NCBI RefSeq assembly: GCF_000010725.1
Contig: NC_013854.1
Coordinates: forward strand, 1,765,001-1,829,000
DNA: 64,000 nt
Direction of reading: 5' to 3'
Origin: Azospirillum sp. B510
GTDB lineage: Bacteria; Pseudomonadota; Alphaproteobacteria; Azospirillales; Azospirillaceae
The notes under the pieces were generated by a model. That model was given only the letters and a program-made list of their open reading frames with translations. It was not told where the DNA came from and ran no database searches. Shown here one piece after another: positions 18,690 through 27,283 of this stretch. Position 1 is the stretch's first letter, and each line of letters begins with the position of its first letter. The position numbers and the translations under genes are program-made.

Positions 18690-18852
18690 ATCCATTCCTT
18701 CGGTTGCGCCCACAATATAGGCTCTTTCGGAACGAACGACATCCCCGATCACGGTGCCGGCCTGCCCTGGGAACTCCCGGCACCGCTGCCGAGTTGACGG
18801 CGGACGCCGCGCGGTCTAGGGGAAGATCCTCGCGTTCCGGAGACCCGCAGCC

Positions 18853-19833
18853 ATGTCCTTCACCCGCCTGTTGTGCGCCGCGGTGGCGCTCGCCGCCTTC
18901 GCCGCTCCGATCGCCGCGCCGGTTCCGGCGTTGGCGCAGAGCAAGACCGTCGCCATCACCGCCATCGTCCAGCACCCCGCCCTCGACGCGACCCGCGACG
19001 GCGTGGTCGAGGCGCTGAAGGAGGCGGGCTATGTCCAGGGCCAGACCCTGAAGGTCGAATACCAGAGCGCCCAGGGCAACCCGGCCACCGCCGCCCAGAT
19101 CGCCCGCCAGTTCGCCGGCTCCCGTCCCGACGTGATCGTGCCGATCTCCACCCCCTCGGCCCAGGCGGTGGCGGCGGCGACCCGCGACATCCCGGTCGTC
19201 TTCACCGCGGTGACCGATCCGGTCTCGGCCCAGATGGTGAAGTCGATGGACAAGCCCGGCGCCAACATCACCGGCCTGTCGGACATGGCCCCGGTGGCCG
19301 AGCATGTCGCGCTGATCCGCGAGATCCTGCCGCAGGCCAAGCGCATCGGCGTGCTCTACAACCCCGGTGAACCGAACTCCGTCGTTCTGGTCAAGGCGCT
19401 GAAGGACGAGGCGGCCAAGTCCGGTCTCGGTGTCGTCGAGGCCTCCGTGCCCAAATCCTCCGATGCCCAGCCGGCGGTGCGCAGCCTCGTCGGCAAGGCT
19501 GACGCCGTCTATATCCCGCTCGACAACACCGTCGTCTCGGCGCTGGAAAGCGTGATCGCGGTCGGCCAGCAGGCCAAGCTGCCGGTCTTCTCCGCCGATA
19601 CCGACAGTGTCGCCCGCGGCGCGGTCGCCTCCATCGGCTTCGATTATTTCCAGGTCGGCAAGCAGACCGGCGCCATCGTCGCCCGCGTGCTGAAGGGCGA
19701 GAAGCCCGGCGACATCCCGGTCACGCTCGCCAAGGGCACCGACCTGTTCGTCAACCCGAAATCCGCCGCCGCCATGGGCGTCACCCTGCCCGACGCGGTG
19801 GTGAAACGCGCGACCAAGGTCGTGGGGCAGTAA
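18853..19833 (+). CDS. ABC transporter substrate-binding protein (ABC_sub_bind / TrpX-like family)
   Basis: This 326-residue periplasmic protein has a signal peptide ending near PVPALAQS (cleavage about residue 29) and a two-lobe binding-protein fold of the ABC_sub_bind family (PF04392). Recognisable parts are PDVIVPISTPSAQAV, IPVVFTAVTDPV, RIGVLYNPGEPNS and ADAVYIPLDNTV. Characterised relatives bind aromatic amino acids (TrpX in streptococci), but the ligand here is unknown. The permease and ATPase genes follow, separated by a 91-base gap holding a strong hairpin (19847-19872) that could keep the binding protein at a higher level than the membrane components. Confidence 0.88.
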   Translation: MSFTRLLCAAVALAAFAAPIAAPVPALAQSKTVAITAIVQHPALDATRDGVVEALKEAGYVQGQTLKVEYQSAQGNPATAAQIARQFAGSRPDVIVPISTPSAQAVAAATRDIPVVFTAVTDPVSAQMVKSMDKPGANITGLSDMAPVAEHVALIREILPQAKRIGVLYNPGEPNSVVLVKALKDEAAKSGLGVVEASVPKSSDAQPAVRSLVGKADAVYIPLDNTVVSALESVIAVGQQAKLPVFSADTDSVARGAVASIGFDYFQVGKQTGAIVARVLKGEKPGDIPVTLAKGTDLFVNPKSAAAMGVTLPDAVVKRATKVVGQ

Positions 19834-19846
19834 ATCGAGTTCGATT

Positions 19847-19872
19847 CCCTCTCCCGTGCAGACGGGAGAGGG
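19847..19872. repeat. Hairpin after the ABC binding-protein gene (REP-like, copy 3)
   Basis: CCCTCTCCCGT (19847-19857) pairs perfectly with ACGGGAGAGGG (19862-19872) over a four-base loop. It lies 14 bases after the stop of the binding-protein gene and before the permease. The core is the same CCCTCTCCC/GGGAGAGGG seen at 5732. No T tract follows. Such elements in transporter operons often act as mRNA 3' stabilisers or partial terminators. Confidence 0.65.
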
Positions 19873-19924
19873 TTAGGGAGGGGGCGAAACACCCTCTCCG
19901 CCAAGTCTCCTCAAAAGCACCGCA

Positions 19925-20821
19925 ATGACCGAAATCGCCCTGTTCGGCGCCATCGAGATCGGCCTCGTCTATGCGCTGGTCGCCATCGGCGTCTATCTGT
20001 CCTTCCGCATCCTCGACTTCCCCGACCTGACGGTGGATGGAAGCTTTCCCCTGGGGGCGGCCGTCTGCGCGGTGCTTCTGATCACCGGGGTCAATCCATG
20101 GCTCGCCAGCCTCGCCGCAGCTCTGGCCGGCGCGGCGGCCGGGCTGGTGACGGCGACGCTGAACGTGCGCTTCAAGATCCTGCATCTGCTTGCCAGCATC
20201 CTGACGATGATCGCCCTGTTCTCGGTCAATCTGCGGGTGATGGGGCGGCCGAACGTGGCGCTGCTGATGCAGGACACCGTCCTGACGCCCTTCTACGGGC
20301 TGGGCGTGCCCGACCACATCGTCCGGCCGCTGGTGGTCGGCGCCATCGTCGCCGTGGTCGTCCTGCTGCTCGCCCGCTTCCTCGCCAGCGAGTTCGGGCT
20401 GGCGATGCGGGCGACCGGTGTCAACGCGCGGATGGCGCGGGCGCAGGGCGTCGACACCGACGCCCATGTCTATGCCGGCATCGCCCTGTCGAACGGTCTG
20501 ACCGGTCTGGCCGGCGCCCTGTTCGCCCAGACCAACGGCTTCGCCGACGTCACCACCGGCATCGGCACCATCGTCGTCGGGCTGGCCGCGGTGATCGTCG
20601 GCGAGACGGTGCTGCCCGCCCGCGCGCTGGCGCTGGCGCTGGTTGGCTGCGTCGCCGGGTCGATCCTCTACCGCCTCGCGGTGCAGCTGGCGCTGTCGGC
20701 CGACGCCATCGGCCTGCAGGCGTCCGACCTCAATCTGGTGACGGCCGTCCTGGTCGCCGTCGCCCTGATCCTGCCACGCCTGAAGGCGAAGGCCAGCCGC
20801 ACCACAAGAGCCGCCCGATGA
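19925..20821 (+). CDS. ABC transporter permease (branched-chain amino acid permease-like)
   Basis: The 298-residue protein is almost wholly hydrophobic, with eight or so membrane helices, and resembles the permeases that pair with ABC_sub_bind proteins. Features include an early FPDLTVDGSFPLGAA segment typical of this group and the cytoplasmic coupling loop SEFGLAMRATGVNARMARAQGV. It would form the membrane channel for the adjacent binding protein. It overlaps the ATPase start by four bases (ATGA at 20818-20821). Confidence 0.88.
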   Translation: MTEIALFGAIEIGLVYALVAIGVYLSFRILDFPDLTVDGSFPLGAAVCAVLLITGVNPWLASLAAALAGAAAGLVTATLNVRFKILHLLASILTMIALFSVNLRVMGRPNVALLMQDTVLTPFYGLGVPDHIVRPLVVGAIVAVVVLLLARFLASEFGLAMRATGVNARMARAQGVDTDAHVYAGIALSNGLTGLAGALFAQTNGFADVTTGIGTIVVGLAAVIVGETVLPARALALALVGCVAGSILYRLAVQLALSADAIGLQASDLNLVTAVLVAVALILPRLKAKASRTTRAAR

Positions 20822-21615
20822 TCGTCGTCGAGAACATCCACGTCACCTTCGGGCGCGGCACGCCGCTGGAGAAGCACGCGCTGCGCGGCGTCGACCTGAC
20901 GATCCCGGAAGGGCAGTTCGTCACCGTCATCGGCTCCAACGGCGCCGGGAAATCGACCTTCCTCGGCTCGCTGGCCGGCGACGTGCTGGCGGAGCGGGGC
21001 CGTATCGCCATCGACGGCACCGACGTCACCCGCTGGGACACGCCGCGCCGCGCCGGTCTGGTCGCCCGCGTCTTCCAGGACCCGATGGCCGGGAGCTGCG
21101 CCGCCCTGACCATCGAGGAGAACATGGCGCTGGCCGCCGCCCGTGGCCGGCGCCGCGGGTTCTCCCTGGCGCTGGGCGGCGACCGCCGCAAGGGCTTCCG
21201 CGACCGCATCGCCGCGCTGGGGCTGGGGCTGGAGAACCGCCTGCACGACCGCATGGGGTTGCTGTCCGGCGGCCAGCGCCAGGCGGTCAGCCTGCTGATG
21301 GCGACGCTGGCCGGCTCCAAGATCCTGCTGCTGGACGAGCACACCGCGGCACTCGATCCCGCCACCGCCGATTTCGTGCTGGACCTGACCCGGCGCATCG
21401 TCCGCGACAACCGGCTGACCACGCTGATGGTCACCCATTCGATGCGCCAGGCGCTGGATTACGGCGACCGCACGCTGATGCTGCACGAGGGCCGGGTCGT
21501 CCTCGACGTGGCGGGAGAGGAGCGCGCCGGGCTGGACGTGCCGCATCTGCTGGCGCTGTTCGCCCGGCAGCGCGGCGGGGCGGAGATCAGCGACGACAGC
21601 CTGCTGATCGGCTAG
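20818..21615 (+). CDS. ABC transporter ATP-binding protein
   Basis: This 265-residue ATPase has a Walker A (GSNGAGKST), a signature motif LLSGGQRQAVSLLMA, Walker B (ILLLDEHTAALDP) and the switch histidine in MVTHSMRQAL. It should energise the preceding permease. The start at 20818 overlaps the permease stop. Its stop codon overlaps, base for base, the stop of the convergent antiporter gene (CTAG at 21612-21615), so no intergenic terminator exists between the two transcription units. Confidence 0.92.
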   Translation: MIVVENIHVTFGRGTPLEKHALRGVDLTIPEGQFVTVIGSNGAGKSTFLGSLAGDVLAERGRIAIDGTDVTRWDTPRRAGLVARVFQDPMAGSCAALTIEENMALAAARGRRRGFSLALGGDRRKGFRDRIAALGLGLENRLHDRMGLLSGGQRQAVSLLMATLAGSKILLLDEHTAALDPATADFVLDLTRRIVRDNRLTTLMVTHSMRQALDYGDRTLMLHEGRVVLDVAGEERAGLDVPHLLALFARQRGGAEISDDSLLIG

Positions 21616-23435
21616 GCCTTCGCCGCACCCTTGGCCTCGCGCCCCCCCCCGCCTTCGCTCCCCTCGCCCTCCCGGTCCGCCTCGAACAGCGACAGAAGCT
21701 CTTCGGCGGCATCGCGGGAGGTCTGGATCAGCTTGGTCTCGTCATTGTGGACGGCGTGCTGGCTGATCAGGGTGCGTTCGTCATGGGCGCGGAAGGTTTC
21801 CAGCATCCGCGTCACCTCGCCCTCGGGAAACCCCATCTCGCGCAGCACGTCGCCGGTCAGGCGGATGCTGGACTCGAAGGTCTCGCGCACGATGTGGGTG
21901 ACGCCACGGTCCATCAGATGGTGGACATGGCGGCGGTTGCGGGCGCGGGCGAAGATGGTCAGGTTGGGGAAATGGCGAGTCGCCATCTCCACCACCCGCA
22001 GCGACTGCTCCATGTCGTCGAGCGCCACCACCAGCACCCTGGCCTTCTCCGCCCCGGCGGCGCGCAGCAGTTCGACCCGCGTGGGGTCGCCGTAATAGGC
22101 TTTGCTGCCGAACTTGCGGACGAAATCGACCTGGGCGGCGCTGCTCTCCAGCGCGGTGAAGGGGATGCCGCGCATGCGCAGCACGCGGCCGACCACCTGC
22201 CCGACCCGGCCGAAACCGCAGATGATGACCGGCGGGTTCTCGTCGGGCGGGGTGTCGAAGGGACGCTTGGGCTTCCCCGCCATCAAGCGCGGCGCGAACC
22301 AGCGCTCCTCCGCCGCGAACAGGAAGGGGGTCGCCAGCATGGACAGCGTGACCACCAGCATCGCCGCCGACGCCTGCCCCCCCGTCATCGCGCCACCACC
22401 GGCCGCCAGTCCGAACAGCACGAAGCCGAACTCGCCGCCCTGGCTCAGCACCGTCGCCATCCGCATCGACCCCACCCAGGGCACGCCGGCGGCGCGGGCC
22501 AGGACCAGCATGACCAGCCCCTTCACCACCAGCAGTCCGACGGCAAGCCCGAGGAAGCGGACCGGATGCGCCAGCAGGGTCGGCACATCCGCCCCCATGC
22601 CGACCGAGACGAAGAACAGGCCGAGCAACAGGCCCTCGAACGGCTCGATATCGGCCTGCACCTCGTGCCGGTATTCCGAGTCCGACAGCAGGACGCCGGC
22701 CATGAAGGCGCCCAGCGACATCGACAGCCCGGCCTCCTCGATCAGCACGGCGGTGCCGACCACGATCAGCAGGGCGGTGGCGGTGAAGATCTCCGGCGCG
22801 CCGGCCCGGTCGACGGCGTGGAAGATCGGGCGCAGCAGATAGCGCCCGCCGATCAGCACCACAATGACCGCCACCACCGCCTTGGCGACCGCCAGCCAGG
22901 CGCCGTCGGCGTGCGGCACGCCGCCATTGCCCAGCAGCGGCAGCAGCGCCACCGCCGGGATGATCGCCAGATCCTGGAACAGCAGGATGGAAAAGGCGTT
23001 GCGCCCGGATTGGTTGGCGAGCAGCCCGCGCTCCGCCATCATCGGCAGCGCCATGGCGGTGGAGGACAGGGCGAAGCCGAACCCCAGCACCACGGCGGTC
23101 GGCCAGGCGAGCCCCAGCCCGCCGATGCACAGCCCGGCGATCGCGGCACCGGTGACGGCGACTTGCGCGCCACCCAGCCCCAGCACCGATTTCCGCATGA
23201 CCCACAGGCGGGCGGGTCTCAGTTCCAGCCCGATCAGGAACAGCAGCATGACGACGCCGAGTTCCGAGGCGTGGGCGATCGCCCCCACATTGGTGACCAG
23301 CCCCAATCCCGCCGGTCCGACCGCCAGCCCGGCGGCCAGGTAGCCGAGCGGCGCCCCGAACCCGAAGCGTTTCGCCACCGGCACCGCGACCACCATCGCC
23401 GCCAGCAACACAACCAACGTCACAAGCTCCGCCAT
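21612..23435 (-). CDS. Kef-type monovalent cation:proton antiporter (CPA2) with TrkA-N domain
   Basis: The 607-residue protein has an N-terminal membrane domain of about 12 helices (LGYLAAGLAVGPAGLGLV, ELGVVMLLFLIGLELRP and LLFQDLAIIPAVALLP are CPA2 hallmarks) and a C-terminal NAD-binding RCK domain (VIICGFGRVGQVVGRVL). It resembles KefB/KefC, glutathione-gated potassium efflux systems, though many relatives are simple K+/H+ antiporters. No KefF/KefG ancillary gene adjoins. The last 30 residues are a Glu/Gly-rich tail. The stop overlaps the convergent ABC ATPase stop. Confidence 0.9.
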   Translation of the reverse strand: MAELVTLVVLLAAMVVAVPVAKRFGFGAPLGYLAAGLAVGPAGLGLVTNVGAIAHASELGVVMLLFLIGLELRPARLWVMRKSVLGLGGAQVAVTGAAIAGLCIGGLGLAWPTAVVLGFGFALSSTAMALPMMAERGLLANQSGRNAFSILLFQDLAIIPAVALLPLLGNGGVPHADGAWLAVAKAVVAVIVVLIGGRYLLRPIFHAVDRAGAPEIFTATALLIVVGTAVLIEEAGLSMSLGAFMAGVLLSDSEYRHEVQADIEPFEGLLLGLFFVSVGMGADVPTLLAHPVRFLGLAVGLLVVKGLVMLVLARAAGVPWVGSMRMATVLSQGGEFGFVLFGLAAGGGAMTGGQASAAMLVVTLSMLATPFLFAAEERWFAPRLMAGKPKRPFDTPPDENPPVIICGFGRVGQVVGRVLRMRGIPFTALESSAAQVDFVRKFGSKAYYGDPTRVELLRAAGAEKARVLVVALDDMEQSLRVVEMATRHFPNLTIFARARNRRHVHHLMDRGVTHIVRETFESSIRLTGDVLREMGFPEGEVTRMLETFRAHDERTLISQHAVHNDETKLIQTSRDAAEELLSLFEADREGEGSEGGGGREAKGAAKA

Positions 23436-23552
23436 ATCCCCCGCCGCCCGATTGTCGCAGCGGCACTATGGCGCGATTTCAAGGGCGGAGGCCAGACGCT
23501 TGACCGCCGGCCCGCCCCCACACCTTCATGCTATTGATCATTCCGCCATTGG

Positions 23553-24395
23553 TCATTCGGCCGGGGATGCCACGCGCGTTCCCTTGCGCGGCGGACCGCC
23601 GGCCGCCCAGCGGGTCAGCAGCAGGATGCCGGCCACGACGCCGACATAGGCGATCAGTTGCGCCTCGGTCGGACGGTCGGTGTAGCCGACCAGGACATGC
23701 AGCGCCTGCCCGACAAGGCTGTTGTCGCGCAGGATGCCCGAGCTGTCCCACAGCACGGTGCCGCCGGCATCCAGAACGCCGCCCTGGGCCAGGAAATTGA
23801 CCGCCGTCGCCGCCATGCCGGCGGCCAGCAGGGTCAGCAGCCAGGTGGTGGTGGAGAAGAGGTAGCGCGTCGGAATTTGCACGAGCCCGGCATAGAGCAG
23901 GACCGAGACCAGCGCCCCCAACGCCATGCCGCCCAACCCGCCGGCGGCCACGGTGGCGAAACCACCCTCTTCCGACGCCAGGATGCCGGTCAGGAACAGC
24001 ACGACCTCCGACCCTTCGCGCAGCACGGCGACACCGATGACGACGGCCAAGGCGGCAAGCGACTTGTCGCCGCTCCGCACCGCCTGGCCGACCGCCTTCA
24101 TGTCGCGCGCCAGTTCGCGGCCATGCTGGGCCATCCAGGCATTGTGCCAGGCCAGCATGGCGACGGCGATCAGCAGCACGGTGGCGTTGAACAGCTCCTG
24201 CCCGGTATCGGCGAACAGCGAACTGATGCCGTCGGCGAAGGCGGCGACGATGCAGGAGCCGACGATGCCGCCGACGATGCCGAGCGCGATCCAGCGGCCG
24301 CGTCCAACCACCCCCTGGGTGGCGGCCAGCACGATGCCGACGATGAGGCCCGCTTCAAGGACCTCGCGAAAGACGATGATCAGACTGGCGAGCAT
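23553..24395 (-). CDS. FTR1-family iron permease
   Basis: This 280-residue membrane protein of the FTR1/EfeU family transports iron. Both REXXE iron-binding motifs are present in membrane helices: REVLE at 10-14 and REGSE at 126-130. Seven hydrophobic helices are evident. It lies 35 bases after the cupredoxin gene on the same strand, and the pair is preceded by a strong Fur box. This two-gene unit lacks the EfeB peroxidase and the long EfeO, so it is a reduced version of the EfeUOB system. Confidence 0.92.
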   Translation of the reverse strand: MLASLIIVFREVLEAGLIVGIVLAATQGVVGRGRWIALGIVGGIVGSCIVAAFADGISSLFADTGQELFNATVLLIAVAMLAWHNAWMAQHGRELARDMKAVGQAVRSGDKSLAALAVVIGVAVLREGSEVVLFLTGILASEEGGFATVAAGGLGGMALGALVSVLLYAGLVQIPTRYLFSTTTWLLTLLAAGMAATAVNFLAQGGVLDAGGTVLWDSSGILRDNSLVGQALHVLVGYTDRPTEAQLIAYVGVVAGILLLTRWAAGGPPRKGTRVASPAE

Positions 24396-24430
24396 GGGCG
24401 GCTCCGGTACGGGCGGTCTTCAGAACTGCA

Positions 24431-24778
24431 TCACTCGGCGACCACGGCGCCTTGCGCCGTCGCCTCGTGGAATTCGCCGAAGAAGGGATAGCGCCCCGGC
24501 TTCAACGGACCGACCATGACCTTGATCTGCTTGCGGCCGCCGACGATCTTCTCGACCTTCATCTCGCCGCTTTCGAACTCCTCCGAGGTGGCGTCCTGGT
24601 TGTCGACCAGCAGAGTCACCCGCTTGTTGGCCGGGATCCTGACCTCGGCCGGCTCGAACTTGTGATCCTTGATGACGATGGTCACCACATCCTCGGCCCG
24701 CGCGGGACCGGCATGGATCAGGGTCGCGCCAAACAGGGCGATGGCGCAGACGGCGGAAAGCAGCGGAACACGACGCAT
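24431..24778 (-). CDS. Periplasmic cupredoxin-domain protein, partner of the FTR1 permease
   Basis: The 115-residue protein has a signal peptide ending near GPARA (about residue 28) and a single cupredoxin-like domain (VVTIVIKDHKFEPAEVRIPANKR cut across two strands; later GRYPFFGEFHEAT). This form corresponds to the EfeO-type cupredoxin module without the peptidase-like domain. The classic type-I copper cysteine is absent, while a histidine and acidic residues near the C-terminus could bind metal. It is predicted to deliver or oxidise iron for FTR1. It is first in the operon, about 50 bases from a Fur box. Confidence 0.85.
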   Translation of the reverse strand: MRRVPLLSAVCAIALFGATLIHAGPARAEDVVTIVIKDHKFEPAEVRIPANKRVTLLVDNQDATSEEFESGEMKVEKIVGGRKQIKVMVGPLKPGRYPFFGEFHEATAQGAVVAE

Positions 24779-24826
24779 TCGCGGAAAACCTCAGAGCGGG
24801 GCGGCGGAGCCGAAGGACGTTTGCTT

Positions 24827-24843
24827 GTGAAAATCATTCTCAC
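24827..24843 (-). promoter_or_regulatory. Fur box upstream of the cupredoxin-FTR1 operon
   Basis: GTGAAAATCATTCTCAC is a palindrome with seven of eight pairs intact around a central base. Its 15-base core (24828-24842) matches the 7-1-7 Fur consensus TGATAATnATTATCA at 13 of 15 positions. It is 49 bases upstream of the cupredoxin start codon, a usual place for repression by iron-loaded Fur. Confidence 0.75.
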
Positions 24844-24972
24844 CGCGATCCCTTCGGGTCAAATGAAAAGGGACCCGTGGGCTCCGCAACGCACCTGCGA
24901 CGGAACAGCACACCCCGCCGGGCGGCCGCCGTTTCCGTCCCCTTCCTCCTTCGATCCCGGACTACCGGCCGC

Positions 24973-25410
24973 CTACTCGTCCTCGGAAGACCCGGCGAAC
25001 TGTTCCAGCCCATCGGCGATGTCATAGTAATCGGCCTTGTCGGCGACATAGCCATGACACAGCGTGGTCAGCCCGGTCGGCTGGTCGAGGCAGCCGGCGG
25101 CGATCTCGATCTCCCGCTTGCCGTCGCCCTTCCAGAACAGGGACGACCCGCAACGGCCGCAGAATCCGCGCTCCGCGAAGCTTGAGGAGCGGTACCAGGA
25201 CAGCGTCCCATCGGCATCGAAGGTGACGGTGTCGCGCGGCACGGTGATGTAGGCGCCGAAATGACCGTGGAAGCGGCGGCACTGGCTGCAATGGCAGGTC
25301 ACCACCCCGTCGGGCCGCTCCGCCAGCAGGAAGCGCACGCCACCGCACAGGCATCCTCCGGACAATTCCGTCCCGCGTCCGGCACCGCCGCCGCTTACGT
25401 CACCGGTCAT
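24973..25410 (-). CDS. GFA-family zinc protein (CENP-V/GFA domain), second of a tandem pair
   Basis: The 145-residue protein has the zinc-binding cysteine pattern of the glutathione-dependent formaldehyde-activating (GFA) domain: GGCLCGGVRF, CHCSQCRRF and GFCGRCGSSLFW. Actual formaldehyde-glutathione activity is shown for few members, so the substrate is unclear. It starts inside the stop of the preceding paralogue (ATGA at 25407-25410), so the two are translationally coupled. The proteins share the same order of motifs and probably arose by duplication. Confidence 0.88.
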   Translation of the reverse strand: MTGDVSGGGAGRGTELSGGCLCGGVRFLLAERPDGVVTCHCSQCRRFHGHFGAYITVPRDTVTFDADGTLSWYRSSSFAERGFCGRCGSSLFWKGDGKREIEIAAGCLDQPTGLTTLCHGYVADKADYYDIADGLEQFAGSSEDE

Positions 25411-25862
25411 TCCACGCTCTCCCCCGTGCTGGTCCGCGCCGTGCTGGTCCGTCGCTCGACGCCGTCATCGCCGATGTCGTAATAGGCGCCCTTCCGATCG
25501 ACGAAGATATGGCGGTCGACCCGGAGCCCCGATGCGTCGTCCAGGCTGCCGGCGGTCACCGTGATGCGCGCGCGCCCCTCGGCATCGGGCTGGTGCAGCG
25601 CCTCCCAGAACAGCCCGGCACCGCAACGGCTGCAAAAGCCACGGCGCGCCCGGTCGGAGGAGGCATACCATGTCAGCGTCGTCTCAGTGAGCAGACGCAA
25701 CGCCGCACGCGGCACGCCGGTGTAGGCGCCGACATGGCTGTGCTGGCGTCTGCACTGGGCGCAGTGACAGAAGGAGATCGGCTCCGGATGGATGCCGATG
25801 GCATAGCGCACGCCGCCGCACAGGCAGCCGCCCGTCCAAACCCGGTTCCCGATCCCCGTCAT
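25407..25862 (-). CDS. GFA-family zinc protein, first of a tandem pair
   Basis: This 151-residue protein carries the same cysteine pattern as its downstream neighbour: GGCLCGGVRY, CHCAQCRR and GFCSRCGAGLFW. The start at 25862 follows a G-rich GGGGGGAGG site by five bases; a further in-frame ATG at 25937 would overlap the DUF1127 gene and was rejected. Its C-terminus ends with a Thr/Ser-rich tail not seen in the paralogue. Confidence 0.87.
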   Translation of the reverse strand: MTGIGNRVWTGGCLCGGVRYAIGIHPEPISFCHCAQCRRQHSHVGAYTGVPRAALRLLTETTLTWYASSDRARRGFCSRCGAGLFWEALHQPDAEGRARITVTAGSLDDASGLRVDRHIFVDRKGAYYDIGDDGVERRTSTARTSTGESVE

Positions 25863-25890
25863 ATCCGCCTCCCCCCATCGGTCACGCGCA

Positions 25891-26130
25891 TCAGCCGCGC
25901 CAGAACGGCTTTTCGGCCTCATGATCGGCGTCGGCACGCGAGATGCCGATGTCCGACAGCAGGTGATCCGGCAGAGCCTCCAGCGCGCGGCGCTGCCTAC
26001 GCCGCTCGTTCCAGGTGGCGAGGCCGTCGAACAGCGCCGCCAGACGGTCGCCCAGGCCCTCGCCCGCGCGCGCCGGCTTGCGAACGAACATCCGTGCGCC
26101 GGACATCGACGATTGCGTTCCCTTTGTCAT
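25891..26130 (-). CDS. DUF1127 (YjiS-like) small protein
   Basis: The 79-residue protein ends with a classical DUF1127 domain: WNERRRQRRALEALPDHLLSDIGISRADAD. Proteins of this family in alphaproteobacteria are small, arginine-rich and linked in several species to RNA turnover and phosphate or stress adaptation. The exact role here is unknown. The start at 26130 has AAGGA eight bases upstream. It is 28 bases before the GFA pair on the same strand, so it may lead that transcript, and it is divergent from the LysR gene. Confidence 0.88.
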   Translation of the reverse strand: MTKGTQSSMSGARMFVRKPARAGEGLGDRLAALFDGLATWNERRRQRRALEALPDHLLSDIGISRADADHEAEKPFWRG

Positions 26131-26303
26131 GATCCGGTTCCTTATCGCTGGATGGGGAGCGGGGCCGTGGCCTCGCCGCTCCGGTTTGAACGACCGCTTG
26201 TGGAACTGAGGATGGGACAAAGGCCGCTTGCCGACAAACGACGCTTTCTCATAGAATCGATTAGCTGTCCTAATCCGAACCCGACACCGGTCCGCCCCAC
26301 CCC

Positions 26304-27191
26304 ATGTCCCGCCGCCTGCCCCCGCTGAACGCGCTGCGCGCCTTCGAAGCCGCCGCCCGCCATCTTTCCTTTACAAAGGCGGCCGACGAGCTGCATGTGA
26401 CCCAGGCCGCCATCAGCCACCAGATCAAAGCGCTGGAGGAGTGGCTCGGATTACCGCTGTTTCGCCGAATGAACCGCGCGCTGGCGCTGACAGAAGCCGG
26501 GCAGAGCTACCTGCCGCCGGTGCGCGAGGCGATGGACACGCTGTCCCAGGCGACCGACCGGCTGATCCGCGCCGACAGCAGCGGCACCCTGACCATCTCC
26601 ACCATGCCCAGCTTCGCGTCGAAATGGCTGGTGCCCCGGCTGATGCGCTTCCAGAAACGCCATCCGGAGATGGATGTGCGGGTGCACAGCACGTCGCAGA
26701 TGGTGGATTTCGCCCGCCACGACGTCGATCTGGCGATCCGCTTCGGCAGCGGCCTCTGGCCCGACCTGCGGGTCGAGCGCCTGCTGACCGAGGACATCTT
26801 CCCGGTCGGGCATCCGTCGCTGCTGTCCGGCAACCGGCCGCTGGTCAACCCGGAGGATCTGCGGCATCACACCCTGCTCCACGACGACTACAACATCTCC
26901 TGGGCGGTGTGGTGCCGGGCGGCGGGGATCGAGGGGGTGGACACCGAACGCGGCCTGCGCTTCGACGATTCCTCCTTCACCCTCCAGGCGGCGATCAACG
27001 GCCACGGCATCGCGCTCGCCCGCGGCGTCCTGGTGGCCGACGACATCGCCGCCGGGCGGCTGGTCCGCCTGTTCGAGGTGCGGCTGCCGGGAAGCCTCGC
27101 CTATTACGTGGTGGCGCCACATCACTATTATTCCCGGCCGAAGGTGAAGGCCTTCCACGACTGGCTGTTCGAGGAGGCGGACGCGGTCTGA
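26304..27191 (+). CDS. LysR-family transcriptional regulator, GcvA-like
   Basis: This 295-residue regulator has an N-terminal winged helix-turn-helix (LNALRAFEAAARHLSFTKAA, then ELHVTQAAISHQIKALE) of the GcvA subgroup and a C-terminal effector domain (PRLMRFQKRHPEMDVRVH; HDVDLAIRFGSGLWPDL is typical of GcvA-type proteins). GcvA controls glycine cleavage in E. coli, but this subgroup is large in proteobacteria and regulates many things. The glycine cleavage operon is 26 kb away and has its own riboswitch, so a direct link is speculative. It is divergent from the DUF1127 gene across 173 bases. Confidence 0.9.
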   Translation: MSRRLPPLNALRAFEAAARHLSFTKAADELHVTQAAISHQIKALEEWLGLPLFRRMNRALALTEAGQSYLPPVREAMDTLSQATDRLIRADSSGTLTISTMPSFASKWLVPRLMRFQKRHPEMDVRVHSTSQMVDFARHDVDLAIRFGSGLWPDLRVERLLTEDIFPVGHPSLLSGNRPLVNPEDLRHHTLLHDDYNISWAVWCRAAGIEGVDTERGLRFDDSSFTLQAAINGHGIALARGVLVADDIAAGRLVRLFEVRLPGSLAYYVVAPHHYYSRPKVKAFHDWLFEEADAV

Positions 27192-27246
27192 AAAGCCCCG
27201 CGAAAGGCCGGCGGCGCCGCTGTCTTGACCGGGCGTCTTGAACGGC

Positions 27247-27275
27247 TTGCGGGCGTAACCGACGGCTCCTATAGT
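27247..27275 (+). promoter_or_regulatory. Candidate sigma-70-type promoter of pyrB, near-leaderless
   Basis: TTGCGG (27247-27252) and TATAGT (27270-27275) are 17 bases apart. The second hexamer differs from TATAAT at one position. Transcription would start about seven bases later, almost at the pyrB ATG (27284), which has no visible ribosome-binding site. A leaderless or very short-leader mRNA is therefore likely if this promoter is used. Confidence 0.42.
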
Positions 27276-27283
27276 CCGCGCCC

